In this document: one piece after another, positions 1 through 7,901 of the stretch | Numbering within the stretch: position 1 is the first letter of the stretch | Layout of the letters: every line of letters starts with the position of its first letter | Assembly: GCF_900188125.1 (NCBI RefSeq) | Contig: NZ_FZOW01000031.1 | Span: forward strand, 1-44,359 | Direction: 5' to 3' | DNA length: 44,359 nucleotides | Source of the DNA: Rhodococcoides kyotonense | Lineage (GTDB): Bacteria > Actinomycetota > Actinomycetes > Mycobacteriales > Mycobacteriaceae | Program-made: the position numbers and the translations under genes | The notes under the pieces: model-generated | What the model saw: only the letters and a program-made list of their open reading frames with translations | What the model was told of the DNA's origin: nothing | The model's database searches: none

Positions 1-82
1 GACACATCACGAGGAAGACAGCCATCGGCGTCAGAGCGAAAACGAGTCAAACTCCTGCATCGACGAACAACTCCAGTATCAC

Positions 83-120
83 TGAGCGAAAATGTATAGC
101 GGGCTATACATTTTCGCTCA
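83..120. repeat. 38-bp perfect palindrome, copy 1 of 2
   Basis: Arms TGAGCGAAAATGTATAGC and its exact reverse complement are separated by GG. The element contains the last five codons and TAG stop of the minus-strand aldehyde dehydrogenase ending at 104. An identical 38-bp core lies at 18581-18618, so the two copies flank the whole first catabolic cluster. The likely role is a bidirectional transcription terminator or a REP-like repeated palindrome. The 82 bases to its left hold nothing I can assign. Confidence 0.85.
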
Positions 121-1627
121 CGACCAACGTGCCGTCGACGCGACGCGGAATCTCGGCGTACGCATCGCGAAGTTCCTCGGGCAACGACGCCTGCGGCGCA
201 TTCTGGAACGTCACCGGGCGTCCGAATCGACGAATCGCTGTTGCACCCACCGACGTGTGCAGCGTGTTCGTCGACGGCCATGGGCCACCGTGTGTCTGCG
301 CCCAGGACACCGCGACGCCGGTCGGGAAGCCGTTGTAGACGATGCGCCCCGCGGATTCGACGAGTGGTCCGACCAGCGCGCTGGTGTCCTCCGAGTCACC
401 TGTGTGCAGTGTCGCGGTCAGCGACGACGGCAGCTGCGCCAGCAACGTGGTCAATGCCCCGAGAGTGTCGGCGGGGTCGTATCGCACGACTACCGACATC
501 GGTCCGAACGTCTCCTCGGCGAGTTCGGAGCTGAAACCCGCGAGGTCGGTCTCGAACAGCGTCGGTGCAGCGTGGAAGCCTGCATCGTCGATTGCGGCGT
601 TCGACTTCTCGACGCGCACCCCCGTCGCCGACGCGAGCGAGGCAGTGTTCTCGTCGTAGCTGCTGTGGATTCGCGAGTTGAGAAGAACCATCGATTGCGT
701 CGCGGCGACGGCCTTTCGTGCCGACTCGACGAGTGCATCGCCACCGGGATCGCTGGGCACCAACACGATTCCCGGCTTGGTGCACAGCTGCCCCGCGCCC
801 ATCGTGAACGACGAGACCAGTCCCGCGCCGATATCAGCGCCTCGCTCGGATGCAGCGTCGGCGGTGACCAGCACCGGGTTGATGCTGCTCAGCTCACCGT
901 AGAAAGGTATGGGTTCGTCACGCTCGGAGATGATGTCGAGCAACGCTTGCCCGCCGGACTGAGAGCCGGTGAATCCGACGGCCTTGATCGCTGGTTCTGC
1001 GACGAGATGCGCGCCCGCCTGGGTCCCGAAGACGATTCCGATTGTTCCTTCGGGTGCGCCGTACGCTGTCGCTGCGGTATGCATCAATTCGTGGCACAAC
1101 GCCGACGTACCGGGGTGCGAACTGTGTGCCTTGACGACGACCGCACATCCTGCGGCGAGTGCGGACGCGGTGTCACCGCCGGGAACCGAGAACGCCAACG
1201 GAAAGTTGCTGGCCCCGAACACAGCAACAGGTCCGATGGGAACGAGCATGCGACGCAGGTCCGGACGCGGCCCCATCGCTGTGTCCCCGGCCGAGTCGAG
1301 CGTCGCCTCGAGGTAGCTCCCCTCCCGGACGACGTCGCCGAAGAAGCGGAGCTGGAACACGGTCCGTGTCAATTCACCGTCGAGTTTGGCGTCGGCGAAT
1401 CCTGTTTCGGCAGAGGCGATTACGACGATGTCCGTGCGGCGTGTCTCGAGTCCGGTAGCGATGGCGTCTAGCAAGCCCGCACGCCAGTGCCGCGACCGAC
1501 CCGACAGAATGCGCGACGCCGATGCTGCGGCCCGGACGATCTCGGACACGGAGGCGACGTCCGTGGTGGGAATGGCCGCGCCGGACGGAAGACCGGTACG
1601 TGGATCGGTGGCGGTAATCGTCGTCAT
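104..1627 (-). CDS. NADP-type aldehyde dehydrogenase, probable alpha-ketoglutaric semialdehyde (2,5-dioxovalerate) dehydrogenase
   Basis: This 507-aa cytosolic aldehyde dehydrogenase resembles the 2,5-dioxovalerate dehydrogenases that oxidise alpha-ketoglutarate semialdehyde to 2-oxoglutarate, the last step of hydroxyproline and pentose/hexarate breakdown. The nucleophile is Cys282 in GAGQLCTKPG, the general base is Glu245 in FYGELSSINP, and the Asn of GASNFPLAF is Asn141. Like that subfamily it carries an RPDLRRMLVPIGPVAVFG stretch (about 121-138). I chose ATG at 1627 because GAAGGAG lies 10 bases upstream; an in-frame ATG at 1636 has the Shine-Dalgarno directly against it, and the one at 1666 overlaps the upstream gene's stop. 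It is the last gene of the 7726-104 operon, 35 bases after the SDR. The 3' end lies inside a palindrome. Family is sure, substrate is inferred from subfamily and context. Confidence 0.85.
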   Translation of the reverse strand: MTTITATDPRTGLPSGAAIPTTDVASVSEIVRAAASASRILSGRSRHWRAGLLDAIATGLETRRTDIVVIASAETGFADAKLDGELTRTVFQLRFFGDVVREGSYLEATLDSAGDTAMGPRPDLRRMLVPIGPVAVFGASNFPLAFSVPGGDTASALAAGCAVVVKAHSSHPGTSALCHELMHTAATAYGAPEGTIGIVFGTQAGAHLVAEPAIKAVGFTGSQSGGQALLDIISERDEPIPFYGELSSINPVLVTADAASERGADIGAGLVSSFTMGAGQLCTKPGIVLVPSDPGGDALVESARKAVAATQSMVLLNSRIHSSYDENTASLASATGVRVEKSNAAIDDAGFHAAPTLFETDLAGFSSELAEETFGPMSVVVRYDPADTLGALTTLLAQLPSSLTATLHTGDSEDTSALVGPLVESAGRIVYNGFPTGVAVSWAQTHGGPWPSTNTLHTSVGATAIRRFGRPVTFQNAPQASLPEELRDAYAEIPRRVDGTLVVSENV

Positions 1628-1662
1628 CGAAAACATGCTCCTTCGCGAAAAGTTGTTTCTGG

Positions 1663-2430
1663 TCAACCGATCTGGGACGTCGGCCGAATCGTCATGGAGC
1701 TCACTGCCATACCGTGCGGGCAGCAGACGACATACGCGACGGCGTCGGCAATGTTGTCCGGAGTGAGCGGGGCAGTGGGGTCGTAGCCGCTCTGGAGAGC
1801 GGCGATCACGGCTGGGTCGGAACTGCGGCGTAGGTCGGAGGAAACGAGTCCGGGCTCGATCGTCGTCACGCGCACCTGGGACGGTGCAAGCTCACGCCGA
1901 AGCGATTCGCCGAAAGCGTTCACCGCCGCCTTGGTTGCCGCATACACCGCCCGACCTGGAAGCGGATCGCTCGCGGACAGTGACGAAATGTTGACGATGT
2001 CGGCCACGCCCCTGGCACCTGCGGCTGCCGCCTTCAAGGCGGAAATCGATGCTTTCGTGACAGCCATGAGGCCTCGAACATTGGTCTCGCCCATGGCTTG
2101 CCAGTCGTCCTCGTCGGCGTCGTGCACCAGATCGAGGATCATGACACCTGCGTTGTTCACCACGATGTCCAGTGAACCCAATGTCGCTATCGCACCGGCG
2201 ATCTCGGCGCCGATGCCAGGTTGGGCGACGTCGATCGTGAAAGCTGTTGCTTTGCCGCCCCTTCCCTGCACCTCCGACACCAAGGTGTCCAGGCGGTCGG
2301 TGCGCCGGCCCAGCACTCCGACGTGCGCACCCGATGCGGCCAACCGGAGTGCTGTGGCCCGTCCGATTCCGCTGGTAGCGCCTGTCACGAGCGCGGTGCA
2401 GCCGTCGAGCGGTGCGACACCGACCGTCAA
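1663..2430 (-). CDS. SDR family oxidoreductase
   Basis: This 255-aa classical short-chain dehydrogenase has the TGATSGIG cofactor loop near residue 16, the NNAG motif, a catalytic Ser in NISSLS and Tyr-x3-Lys in AVYAATKAAV. Such enzymes interconvert alcohols and carbonyls with NAD(P)H. The start is TTG at 2430, which overlaps the TGA of the upstream proline-racemase-like gene as TTGA and has AAAGGTGCACG in front. The overlap implies translational coupling, so the SDR probably acts on a product of that protein or the same pathway. The substrate cannot be read from the sequence. Confidence 0.87.
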   Translation of the reverse strand: MTVGVAPLDGCTALVTGATSGIGRATALRLAASGAHVGVLGRRTDRLDTLVSEVQGRGGKATAFTIDVAQPGIGAEIAGAIATLGSLDIVVNNAGVMILDLVHDADEDDWQAMGETNVRGLMAVTKASISALKAAAAGARGVADIVNISSLSASDPLPGRAVYAATKAAVNAFGESLRRELAPSQVRVTTIEPGLVSSDLRRSSDPAVIAALQSGYDPTAPLTPDNIADAVAYVVCCPHGMAVSSMTIRPTSQIG

Positions 2431-3461
2431 CGTGCACCTTTGGCGTCGGACGCGTATCCGACGCCGAAACCCTCGGGGAACGGATCGTCCGGATCGAGCA
2501 CGAACGTCGACATGGCGGTGATGAACGCGCGTCCCCGGATCGTCGGGACGACGGCCTCGCGGTCTCCGAGTTGTTCGGTGCGCACGAGGGTGCCCTCGAA
2601 CTGGGATCCGATGATCGACTCCTGCACGTACTTCTCACCCAGTTTCTGCTGCCCCTTGCCGTAGCGCTGGGCCATCCGCGCCGACGTGCCTGTCCCACCG
2701 GGCGAGCGATCGACACCCGATTCACCGAAGAAGACGAGGTTACGAAAAGCGCCGTCCGCCTGAGGTGTTTCCTCGGACAGGATGATGAGTGGGATGTGGT
2801 CTGCCGGACCGTCGATGGGGTGGACCGCGGTCACGGTCTTGTTCACGGCGTCGCGGACCAGGCGCCCGACCTCCGCGAGGCGAGCACTGTGCTCGGGAAC
2901 CACCGCCAGGCCGAATTCCTTCGCGGGCACGATCGCATAGAAATTGCCGCCGTAGGCGATGTCGACCGACACCGAGCCGTACCCGGGAACCTCGACCGCG
3001 ACATCGGCGGCGAACAGGAACGAGGGCACGTTCTCGATCGTCACACCCTGCACGACGCCGCCGGCGACCTCCACCTGAGCCGTCACCAACCCGGCGGGAG
3101 TGTCGAACACGACCGTCGTCACCGGCTCGACGACAGGAACCATTCCGGTCTCCACGACAACCGTTGCCGCACCGATGGTTCCAGCGCCGCACATCGTCAT
3201 CCATCCACCGGTCTCGATGAAGACGATGCCCAGATCTGCTTCGGGGTTGCACGGCGGCAACAGGATGCTTCCGCACATCTCGGAATGCCCGCGGGGTTCG
3301 TACATCAGCAGCTTGCGGATGTCGTCGCGTTCACGTTCGAGATAGGTGCGGATCTCGGCGATGGACTCGCCTTTCACCGGTGGCATACCGCCGACGACGA
3401 CGCGTGCAGGAGCGCCTGCACTGTGAGAATCGATGACCGAGAACTGAATTCGAGATCGCAC
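2427..3461 (-). CDS. proline racemase-like protein with Cys/Gly active site (paralogue A)
   Basis: This 344-aa protein belongs to the proline racemase/hydroxyproline epimerase family: it has EPRGH (55-59), the first catalytic motif TMCGAGTIG with Cys91, and the second motif DRSPGGTGTSARMA. In racemases and 4-hydroxyproline epimerases the second motif reads SPCGTG; here that Cys is Gly255. The usual His after CG in the first motif is Ala93. One catalytic thiol therefore remains and a two-base racemase mechanism is not possible as classically described. Family members with one replaced Cys (Cys/Thr) are trans-3-hydroxyproline dehydratases, so a dehydratase or other lyase is plausible. The start is GTG at 3461 with AGGAG 7 bases upstream. 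It lies fifth in a seven-gene operon. Residues 89-206 and 249-340 are almost identical to paralogue B at 12686-13726. Confidence 0.85.
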   Translation of the reverse strand: MRSRIQFSVIDSHSAGAPARVVVGGMPPVKGESIAEIRTYLERERDDIRKLLMYEPRGHSEMCGSILLPPCNPEADLGIVFIETGGWMTMCGAGTIGAATVVVETGMVPVVEPVTTVVFDTPAGLVTAQVEVAGGVVQGVTIENVPSFLFAADVAVEVPGYGSVSVDIAYGGNFYAIVPAKEFGLAVVPEHSARLAEVGRLVRDAVNKTVTAVHPIDGPADHIPLIILSEETPQADGAFRNLVFFGESGVDRSPGGTGTSARMAQRYGKGQQKLGEKYVQESIIGSQFEGTLVRTEQLGDREAVVPTIRGRAFITAMSTFVLDPDDPFPEGFGVGYASDAKGAR

Positions 3462-3486
3462 TTCAATACTCCTGGTTGATGACGGG

Positions 3487-4716
3487 TCAGCCGAACAGCG
3501 GGCGAAGATGGTCGTTCAAGTACAAGCCCTGTGGGTCGATGTGTCGTCGTACTTGTTGGAAATCGTCGAAGCGGGGGTAGATTTCACGCACCCGATCGGG
3601 GGTGAGGAAATGAAGCTTGCCCCAGTGCGGCCTCGCGCCGAAGGGAAGGAGAGCCTTGTCGACGGCCTCGAGAAACGGCCCGTAGTTCTTGTATCGCTCT
3701 CCCGACACCGAGATCGACGCACTGTCGCGTCCGTACTGCGGCGACAGGAAACCTTGATCACCCTTCTGCCACCGTACTTGCAGCGGTGAGATCTCTTCGG
3801 GGAAGCGGCGGGTCATCAAGTCGCGCATCATGTCGACGACTTCACGTGTATCGGCCGCGTCGACCATGTATTCGAGCTCGTGGAACTGCGCTTCGGTCGT
3901 CCCGTCCGGATAGATCCGGTACGCCCGGTCGGTGCGCTTGTTCAGTTCTCCGACAGGTACTTCCGGATCCGATTCGGGGATCTCACGAAGCAGCTTGACG
4001 AAGCAGTGGTTCGCGGGGACGTCGCCGAGTTCGTAGAGTGCGGACGAGGCGTCGGTCGGCATCCACCAGAACGAGAAATGACGGTATTCGGCATGCAAAT
4101 CGTCGAATCGGTCGAACATCTCGTCGATATGCATGACGACGTTCTCCTCGCGTAGCCGATACGCGGGCACCACATCGAGACCGAGCCGTAGAACCGGACC
4201 GAGCATGCCCACCGACACCTGGGCCGCATGCAACAGATCGGTGTCGTCCGGACCGATGTCGACGACATCACCGTGCGCGTCGACGAGTCGAACCGACCGC
4301 ACTGTCGACGACATCGAACCGAACGTCGTTCCCGATCCCTTCGTTCCGGTCGCGACCGCGCCCGCGATCGACTGGGCATCGATGTCGCCCTGATTGGCGA
4401 TGGCCAATCCACGCTCCCACAGAGGAAGACCGAGATCGGCGATCTTGCTGCCCGCATACACCTCCACGGTGGATGCGACGGGATCGGCGTCGATGATGCC
4501 GCTCACCCGAGAAAGGTCGAACAAGGTGTCCGACGTGTCGACGATCGGCGTGAACGAATGCCCACCTCCCGCGACGGACACGTGCCTCCCGGAGCCGACG
4601 GCCGAACGGATCGCCGTGATGGCCTCCTGTTCGTCGGCCGGGATTTCCAAGGAGCGAACGGCACTGGTGTGGTTGCCACCCCAGTTGGTCCATGTCGTGT
4701 CGTGGTCGGTGTGCAT
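3487..4716 (-). CDS. FAD-linked oxidoreductase of the aldonolactone oxidase (ALO) family
   Basis: This 409-aa flavoprotein has an N-terminal VAO/PCMH-type FAD domain (about 18-185) with GGGHSF at 50-55, whose His53 corresponds to the residue that binds FAD covalently in gulonolactone and arabinonolactone oxidases. The C-terminal ALO-type domain ends with a PHWGK motif. Relatives oxidise sugar lactones or alditols with oxygen or other acceptors. In this operon it is one candidate for the flavin-dependent oxidation step that a canonical pathway gives to a D-hydroxyproline oxidase; no gene of that canonical family (DAO) was seen. ATG at 4716 is chosen because AGGA stands 6-7 bases upstream and the next stop upstream (4743) leaves a 26-base gap; a longer open frame to 4875 overlaps the neighbour. 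Substrate unknown. Confidence 0.82.
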   Translation of the reverse strand: MHTDHDTTWTNWGGNHTSAVRSLEIPADEQEAITAIRSAVGSGRHVSVAGGGHSFTPIVDTSDTLFDLSRVSGIIDADPVASTVEVYAGSKIADLGLPLWERGLAIANQGDIDAQSIAGAVATGTKGSGTTFGSMSSTVRSVRLVDAHGDVVDIGPDDTDLLHAAQVSVGMLGPVLRLGLDVVPAYRLREENVVMHIDEMFDRFDDLHAEYRHFSFWWMPTDASSALYELGDVPANHCFVKLLREIPESDPEVPVGELNKRTDRAYRIYPDGTTEAQFHELEYMVDAADTREVVDMMRDLMTRRFPEEISPLQVRWQKGDQGFLSPQYGRDSASISVSGERYKNYGPFLEAVDKALLPFGARPHWGKLHFLTPDRVREIYPRFDDFQQVRRHIDPQGLYLNDHLRPLFG

Positions 4717-4742
4717 CAGTCGTCCTGTTCTCGCGGAGTCGG

Positions 4743-5657
4743 TCAGCGCGCGGGCGTCGTGAGCAACGACGAGTCGAGCGCGTCGATTGCCTTGACCAGG
4801 CGTGCATGCTCGTCGGTGGTCAGTGCGCGACCAGGCGAACGAACATCGCCGACGGGATGTCCGAGGTAGTTGCACGCTGCCTTGACTGCGGCAGCGTAGG
4901 GCATGGATGCAGCAACCTGCAGCACCGGTGTGACGGCGCGCCAGATCGACAACAGGGTGGCGTCGTCGCCCGCGGTACTGGCGGCGAACATCTTGGACAG
5001 GCCTGGTCCGATGAAATTGCTTGTCCCGACGACGAATCCGGGTGCGCCGAGAGTCAAAGCCGGACCGAGGAGGACGTCCTCACCGTTGAGTGCGGTGACC
5101 TTGTCCGCACAGTCGGTGATGAGGGTGATGTACTGGCCGAGGTCGGCGGCGGAGTCCTTGACGTACTTCACGCCTTCGATCTCGGTTGCCAGGGTCGTGA
5201 CGAATTCCGGATCGAGGTTGATGCCGGTGGCGTTCGGGTAGTTGTAGAGGCATACCGGGACGTCGACCGCTGCAGCCACTGCTGCGTAATATGCGGCCGC
5301 TTCATCCAGTCCGAGAGCCTCGTAGAACGGTGTGGACACCATCAGCGCGTCCGCACCGTGTTCCTGAGCGTGCACCGACAGGCGAATGGCTTCGTCGGTG
5401 AACAGCGCACCGGTGTGAGCCAGGACAGCGGCACGTCCGGCGTTCTGGTCCGTGACGATCTCGAGGACGCGACGGCGTTCTTCGATGGTCATCGACGCGA
5501 ATTCGCCTGTGCCACCGCAGGGAAGCAAGCCGTGGTTGCCGTCGTCGACGAGGCGGTCGACCAACGCGCGCAGCGCAGGTTCGTCGATGTCGGAACCGCC
5601 TGCAGTGAACGGCGTGACCATGGCTGTGATGGAACCGAGGATCGGCTTGATAGTCAT
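4743..5657 (-). CDS. DapA-family (dihydrodipicolinate synthase/N-acetylneuraminate lyase) enzyme 1
   Basis: This 304-aa class I aldolase-fold protein has CGGTGEF (47-53), the catalytic Tyr138 in YNYP and the Schiff-base Lys167 in YVKDSAAD. The family makes a Schiff base with a 2-oxo acid; members include 4-hydroxy-tetrahydrodipicolinate synthase, neuraminate lyase, 2-keto-3-deoxy-aldonate aldolases or dehydratases and the 1-pyrroline-4-hydroxy-2-carboxylate deaminase of hydroxyproline breakdown. The neighbouring racemase-like and semialdehyde dehydrogenase genes favour a deaminase or dehydratase role. ATG at 5657 follows AGGAG by 8 bases. It lies 43 bases after the enolase-superfamily gene. 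The exact reaction is inference. Confidence 0.85.
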   Translation of the reverse strand: MTIKPILGSITAMVTPFTAGGSDIDEPALRALVDRLVDDGNHGLLPCGGTGEFASMTIEERRRVLEIVTDQNAGRAAVLAHTGALFTDEAIRLSVHAQEHGADALMVSTPFYEALGLDEAAAYYAAVAAAVDVPVCLYNYPNATGINLDPEFVTTLATEIEGVKYVKDSAADLGQYITLITDCADKVTALNGEDVLLGPALTLGAPGFVVGTSNFIGPGLSKMFAASTAGDDATLLSIWRAVTPVLQVAASMPYAAAVKAACNYLGHPVGDVRSPGRALTTDEHARLVKAIDALDSSLLTTPAR

Positions 5658-5700
5658 TTCGTTTTCTCCTGTGAAATCTGGTTGTGTCGAAAGGATTCGG

Positions 5701-6807
5701 TCAGGCAATCGTGAACAGCGGTTGCCCCAGCAGATCGGCGTCGACCTCGATGCCGAGACCCGGTGCGGTAGGAGCACTTCCACGCCCGAATGCTGACCGA
5801 GGCAGGTAACCTGCGACGTGTTCGTTGGTCCAGTCGTTGAAGAACGACACCGACAGCAGCGACTCGGCCGGCGTGGTCGCCGCGAGGTGAGATACCGCAG
5901 CGGTGGTGACGTCGCCGCCCCAAGCATCTTCGAGGGAGACACTCATTCCCATCGACACCGCGAGGTCGCGCATGGTGCGCATTCCGGTGATGCCACCGAG
6001 CCGTCCGAGTTTCAGGTTGACCGAACCGGCGCCGAGATCGTTCTTCACCGAGACCAGATCGGTCGCGGTGATCACCGATTCGTCCATCACCATCGGCAAC
6101 GTCGTCAATCGGCGAACGTGCGCGCAATCCTCGACGCGAGCGCATGGCTGCTCGAGGTAGATCGGCAGGCCGTCGATGAGGCGAACAGCTTGGACCGCTT
6201 GCTGCAGTGTCCAGCCGCCGTTAGCGTCGGCGATCAACGTGGTGCCGTCGGGCGCGACCTCTGCGACGGCGTGCAGCCGTTGCGCGTCCTCGGCCGGGTC
6301 GTTACCGACCTTGACCTGAAATGCGGTGATTCCGGCTGCGGATCGTTCCTTCACGAACGATGCCATCGCGTCGGGCGAGGCGAGTGGAACAGCCTCGTAC
6401 AACGGAAAGTCCGATTGCATTCGGCCGCCGAGCAATTCGTGGAGTGGAAGCCCCGCTTTCTTGCCCAGCAGATCCCAGCACGCGATGTCGACGGCGCTCT
6501 TCGCGTAAGCATGGCCCATCAGTACGGATTCCATTGCTGCGTGGACGGCACCGAGATTGGTGCCGTCCACTCCCAGTAGGGCTGGGCCGAACTCCTGTAG
6601 GGCGGCCCGAGCGCCTCCTGCGAACGCGGGCCAGTAGGTGCCGGCCAACGTGCACACTTCTCCCCACCCGTACGAGCCGTCGGCGCACGAGATGCGAATC
6701 ATCGTCGAATCCTGCGCCGTTGCGGCGCGACCACTCGACATGACGTATTCGCCGTGCGCGTACGTCAACTGGTAGCCGAACACATCGATCGTGGTGATCG
6801 CGCTCAC
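5701..6807 (-). CDS. enolase superfamily enzyme, muconate lactonizing enzyme subgroup
   Basis: This 368-aa protein has the MLE-subgroup layout. The second-strand motif is FQVKVG with Lys166, but the first Lys of the usual KxK is Gln164. Metal ligands are Asp194 (LIADAN), Glu219 (YLEQP) and Asp242 (MDES), and the opposite acid/base is Lys266 in NLKLGR. Members of this subgroup abstract the alpha proton of a carboxylate; known activities near proline-type genes include hydroxyproline-betaine 2-epimerase and cis-3-hydroxy-L-proline dehydratase, which makes these the leading candidates here. The start is GTG at 6807 with GAAGGAG 6 bases upstream. It is second in the operon, 37 bases after DapA-family enzyme 2. 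Fold assignment is firm, substrate is not. Confidence 0.85.
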   Translation of the reverse strand: MSAITTIDVFGYQLTYAHGEYVMSSGRAATAQDSTMIRISCADGSYGWGEVCTLAGTYWPAFAGGARAALQEFGPALLGVDGTNLGAVHAAMESVLMGHAYAKSAVDIACWDLLGKKAGLPLHELLGGRMQSDFPLYEAVPLASPDAMASFVKERSAAGITAFQVKVGNDPAEDAQRLHAVAEVAPDGTTLIADANGGWTLQQAVQAVRLIDGLPIYLEQPCARVEDCAHVRRLTTLPMVMDESVITATDLVSVKNDLGAGSVNLKLGRLGGITGMRTMRDLAVSMGMSVSLEDAWGGDVTTAAVSHLAATTPAESLLSVSFFNDWTNEHVAGYLPRSAFGRGSAPTAPGLGIEVDADLLGQPLFTIA

Positions 6808-6844
6808 GGTGGACTCCTTCGTAGAAGATCGTGCTTACAGAGAA

Positions 6845-7726
6845 TCAGACGTTCACGGCGAACGCGCGCTCGAAGTCCTTGCGCGCCTGCGCCTCGTCCT
6901 CGGACGACAGCGGGTGGCGCGGCGGACGGCACGGTCCACCGTAGCGGCCGCCCATGTCCATCGACAGCTTGATCGCCTGGATGAACGTGTGCCGCGAATC
7001 CCACTGGAAGGCGGCGTGGACCGTGCGGTACAGCTCCACTGCCTTGTCCACCTCGCCGGTCGTCGCGTACTCGTACAGCTTGGCGCATACGAGGGGCATC
7101 GAGTTGGAGAAACCGCCGATCCAGCCCACCGCGCCCATCAACAAGCACTCCACGACCACGTCGTCGGCGCCGGCGATGATATCGATGGACGGAGCCAGGT
7201 TGGCGATCTCGTGCACGCGACGGACGTCTCCGGAGAATTCCTTGATCGCGACGACCTGCTCGATCTCCGCGAGGCGAGCCACGAGGTCCGGGCTCAGATC
7301 GACATTCGTGTCGAACGGGTTGTTGTACGCGACGATCGGGATTCCGACCTCACCGACCGCCTTGTAGTGGTCGAATATCTCGTCCGCGTTCGCCTTGTAC
7401 GAGTTCGGGGGCAGGCACAGCACAGCGTGAGCCCCTGCATCGGCGGCCTGCTGGGCCCAGCGCGTCGCTTCGGCAGAACCGTAGGCCGACACACCCGGTA
7501 CGACGGAAAAGCCGTCCGGAGCAGCCTCGACGGCAAGTTCGACGAGCTTCGCGCGCTCCTCGTCGGTGAGCACCTGGTACTCACCGAGTGATCCGTTGGG
7601 CGTGATTCCGTGGCAGCCGTTCGCCGCCAGAAACGCGACGTGCTCCTGGAACTTGTCGTAATCGATCGACAGGTCGGTACGCATCGGGATTGCGCTCGCG
7701 ACGACGATTCCGTGCCAAGGCTTCAT
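6845..7726 (-). CDS. DapA-family (dihydrodipicolinate synthase-like) enzyme 2
   Basis: This 293-aa protein is a second, divergent DapA-family enzyme with Tyr134 in VAYNNPF, Schiff-base Lys162 in VAIKEFSGD and the substrate loop NGSLGEY (44-50) where enzyme 1 has GGTGEF. The different loop suggests a different 2-oxo acid substrate or reaction from the paralogue 1.2 kb downstream. It is the first gene of the seven-gene operon and diverges from the GntR regulator, with a shared 175-base promoter region that holds a GGTA-type box. ATG at 7726 follows GAAGGA by 6 bases; a longer open frame to 7840 runs into the regulator's promoter and is not used. Confidence 0.85.
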   Translation of the reverse strand: MKPWHGIVVASAIPMRTDLSIDYDKFQEHVAFLAANGCHGITPNGSLGEYQVLTDEERAKLVELAVEAAPDGFSVVPGVSAYGSAEATRWAQQAADAGAHAVLCLPPNSYKANADEIFDHYKAVGEVGIPIVAYNNPFDTNVDLSPDLVARLAEIEQVVAIKEFSGDVRRVHEIANLAPSIDIIAGADDVVVECLLMGAVGWIGGFSNSMPLVCAKLYEYATTGEVDKAVELYRTVHAAFQWDSRHTFIQAIKLSMDMGGRYGGPCRPPRHPLSSEDEAQARKDFERAFAVNV

Positions 7727-7783
7727 GGGATTTCCTTCGAAGTAGAGGGATGACCGAGTGATAAGAGAATCGGCTGCGTTGCC

Positions 7784-7797
7784 GGTAATGGGTAACG
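7784..7797 (+). promoter_or_regulatory. candidate operator A, GGTAATGGGTAACG
   Basis: The box lies between the divergent DapA-family operon (start 7726) and the GntR gene (start 7902). It fits the GGTA-R-Y-S-GGTA-R-C pattern also found upstream of four other transcription units at 12444, 12616, 14733 and 14929. It is probably bound by the adjacent GntR/FCD regulator, which would then also autoregulate. Confidence 0.6.
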
Positions 7798-7901
7798 TAC
7801 TACATGTCACCGGTTGCCGCAGCATGGTTTGCGGTGTCAAACTGTGCAGTATGTACTTGCCCGGATCGGAAGAGCCGGGTCACACCGCGGGAGGAACGCA
7901 C

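Noticed and set aside
1..82. Nine-codon minus-strand ORF (ATG near 35) with a GGAG upstream, and an open hydrophobic frame running off the left edge
   Set aside because: Too short and incomplete to support a leader peptide or a membrane protein gene from this window.
92..1471. 459-codon plus-strand open frame opposite the aldehyde dehydrogenase
   Set aside because: It is an Arg-rich antisense shadow of a well-supported gene, with no family motifs; such frames are common in high-GC DNA.
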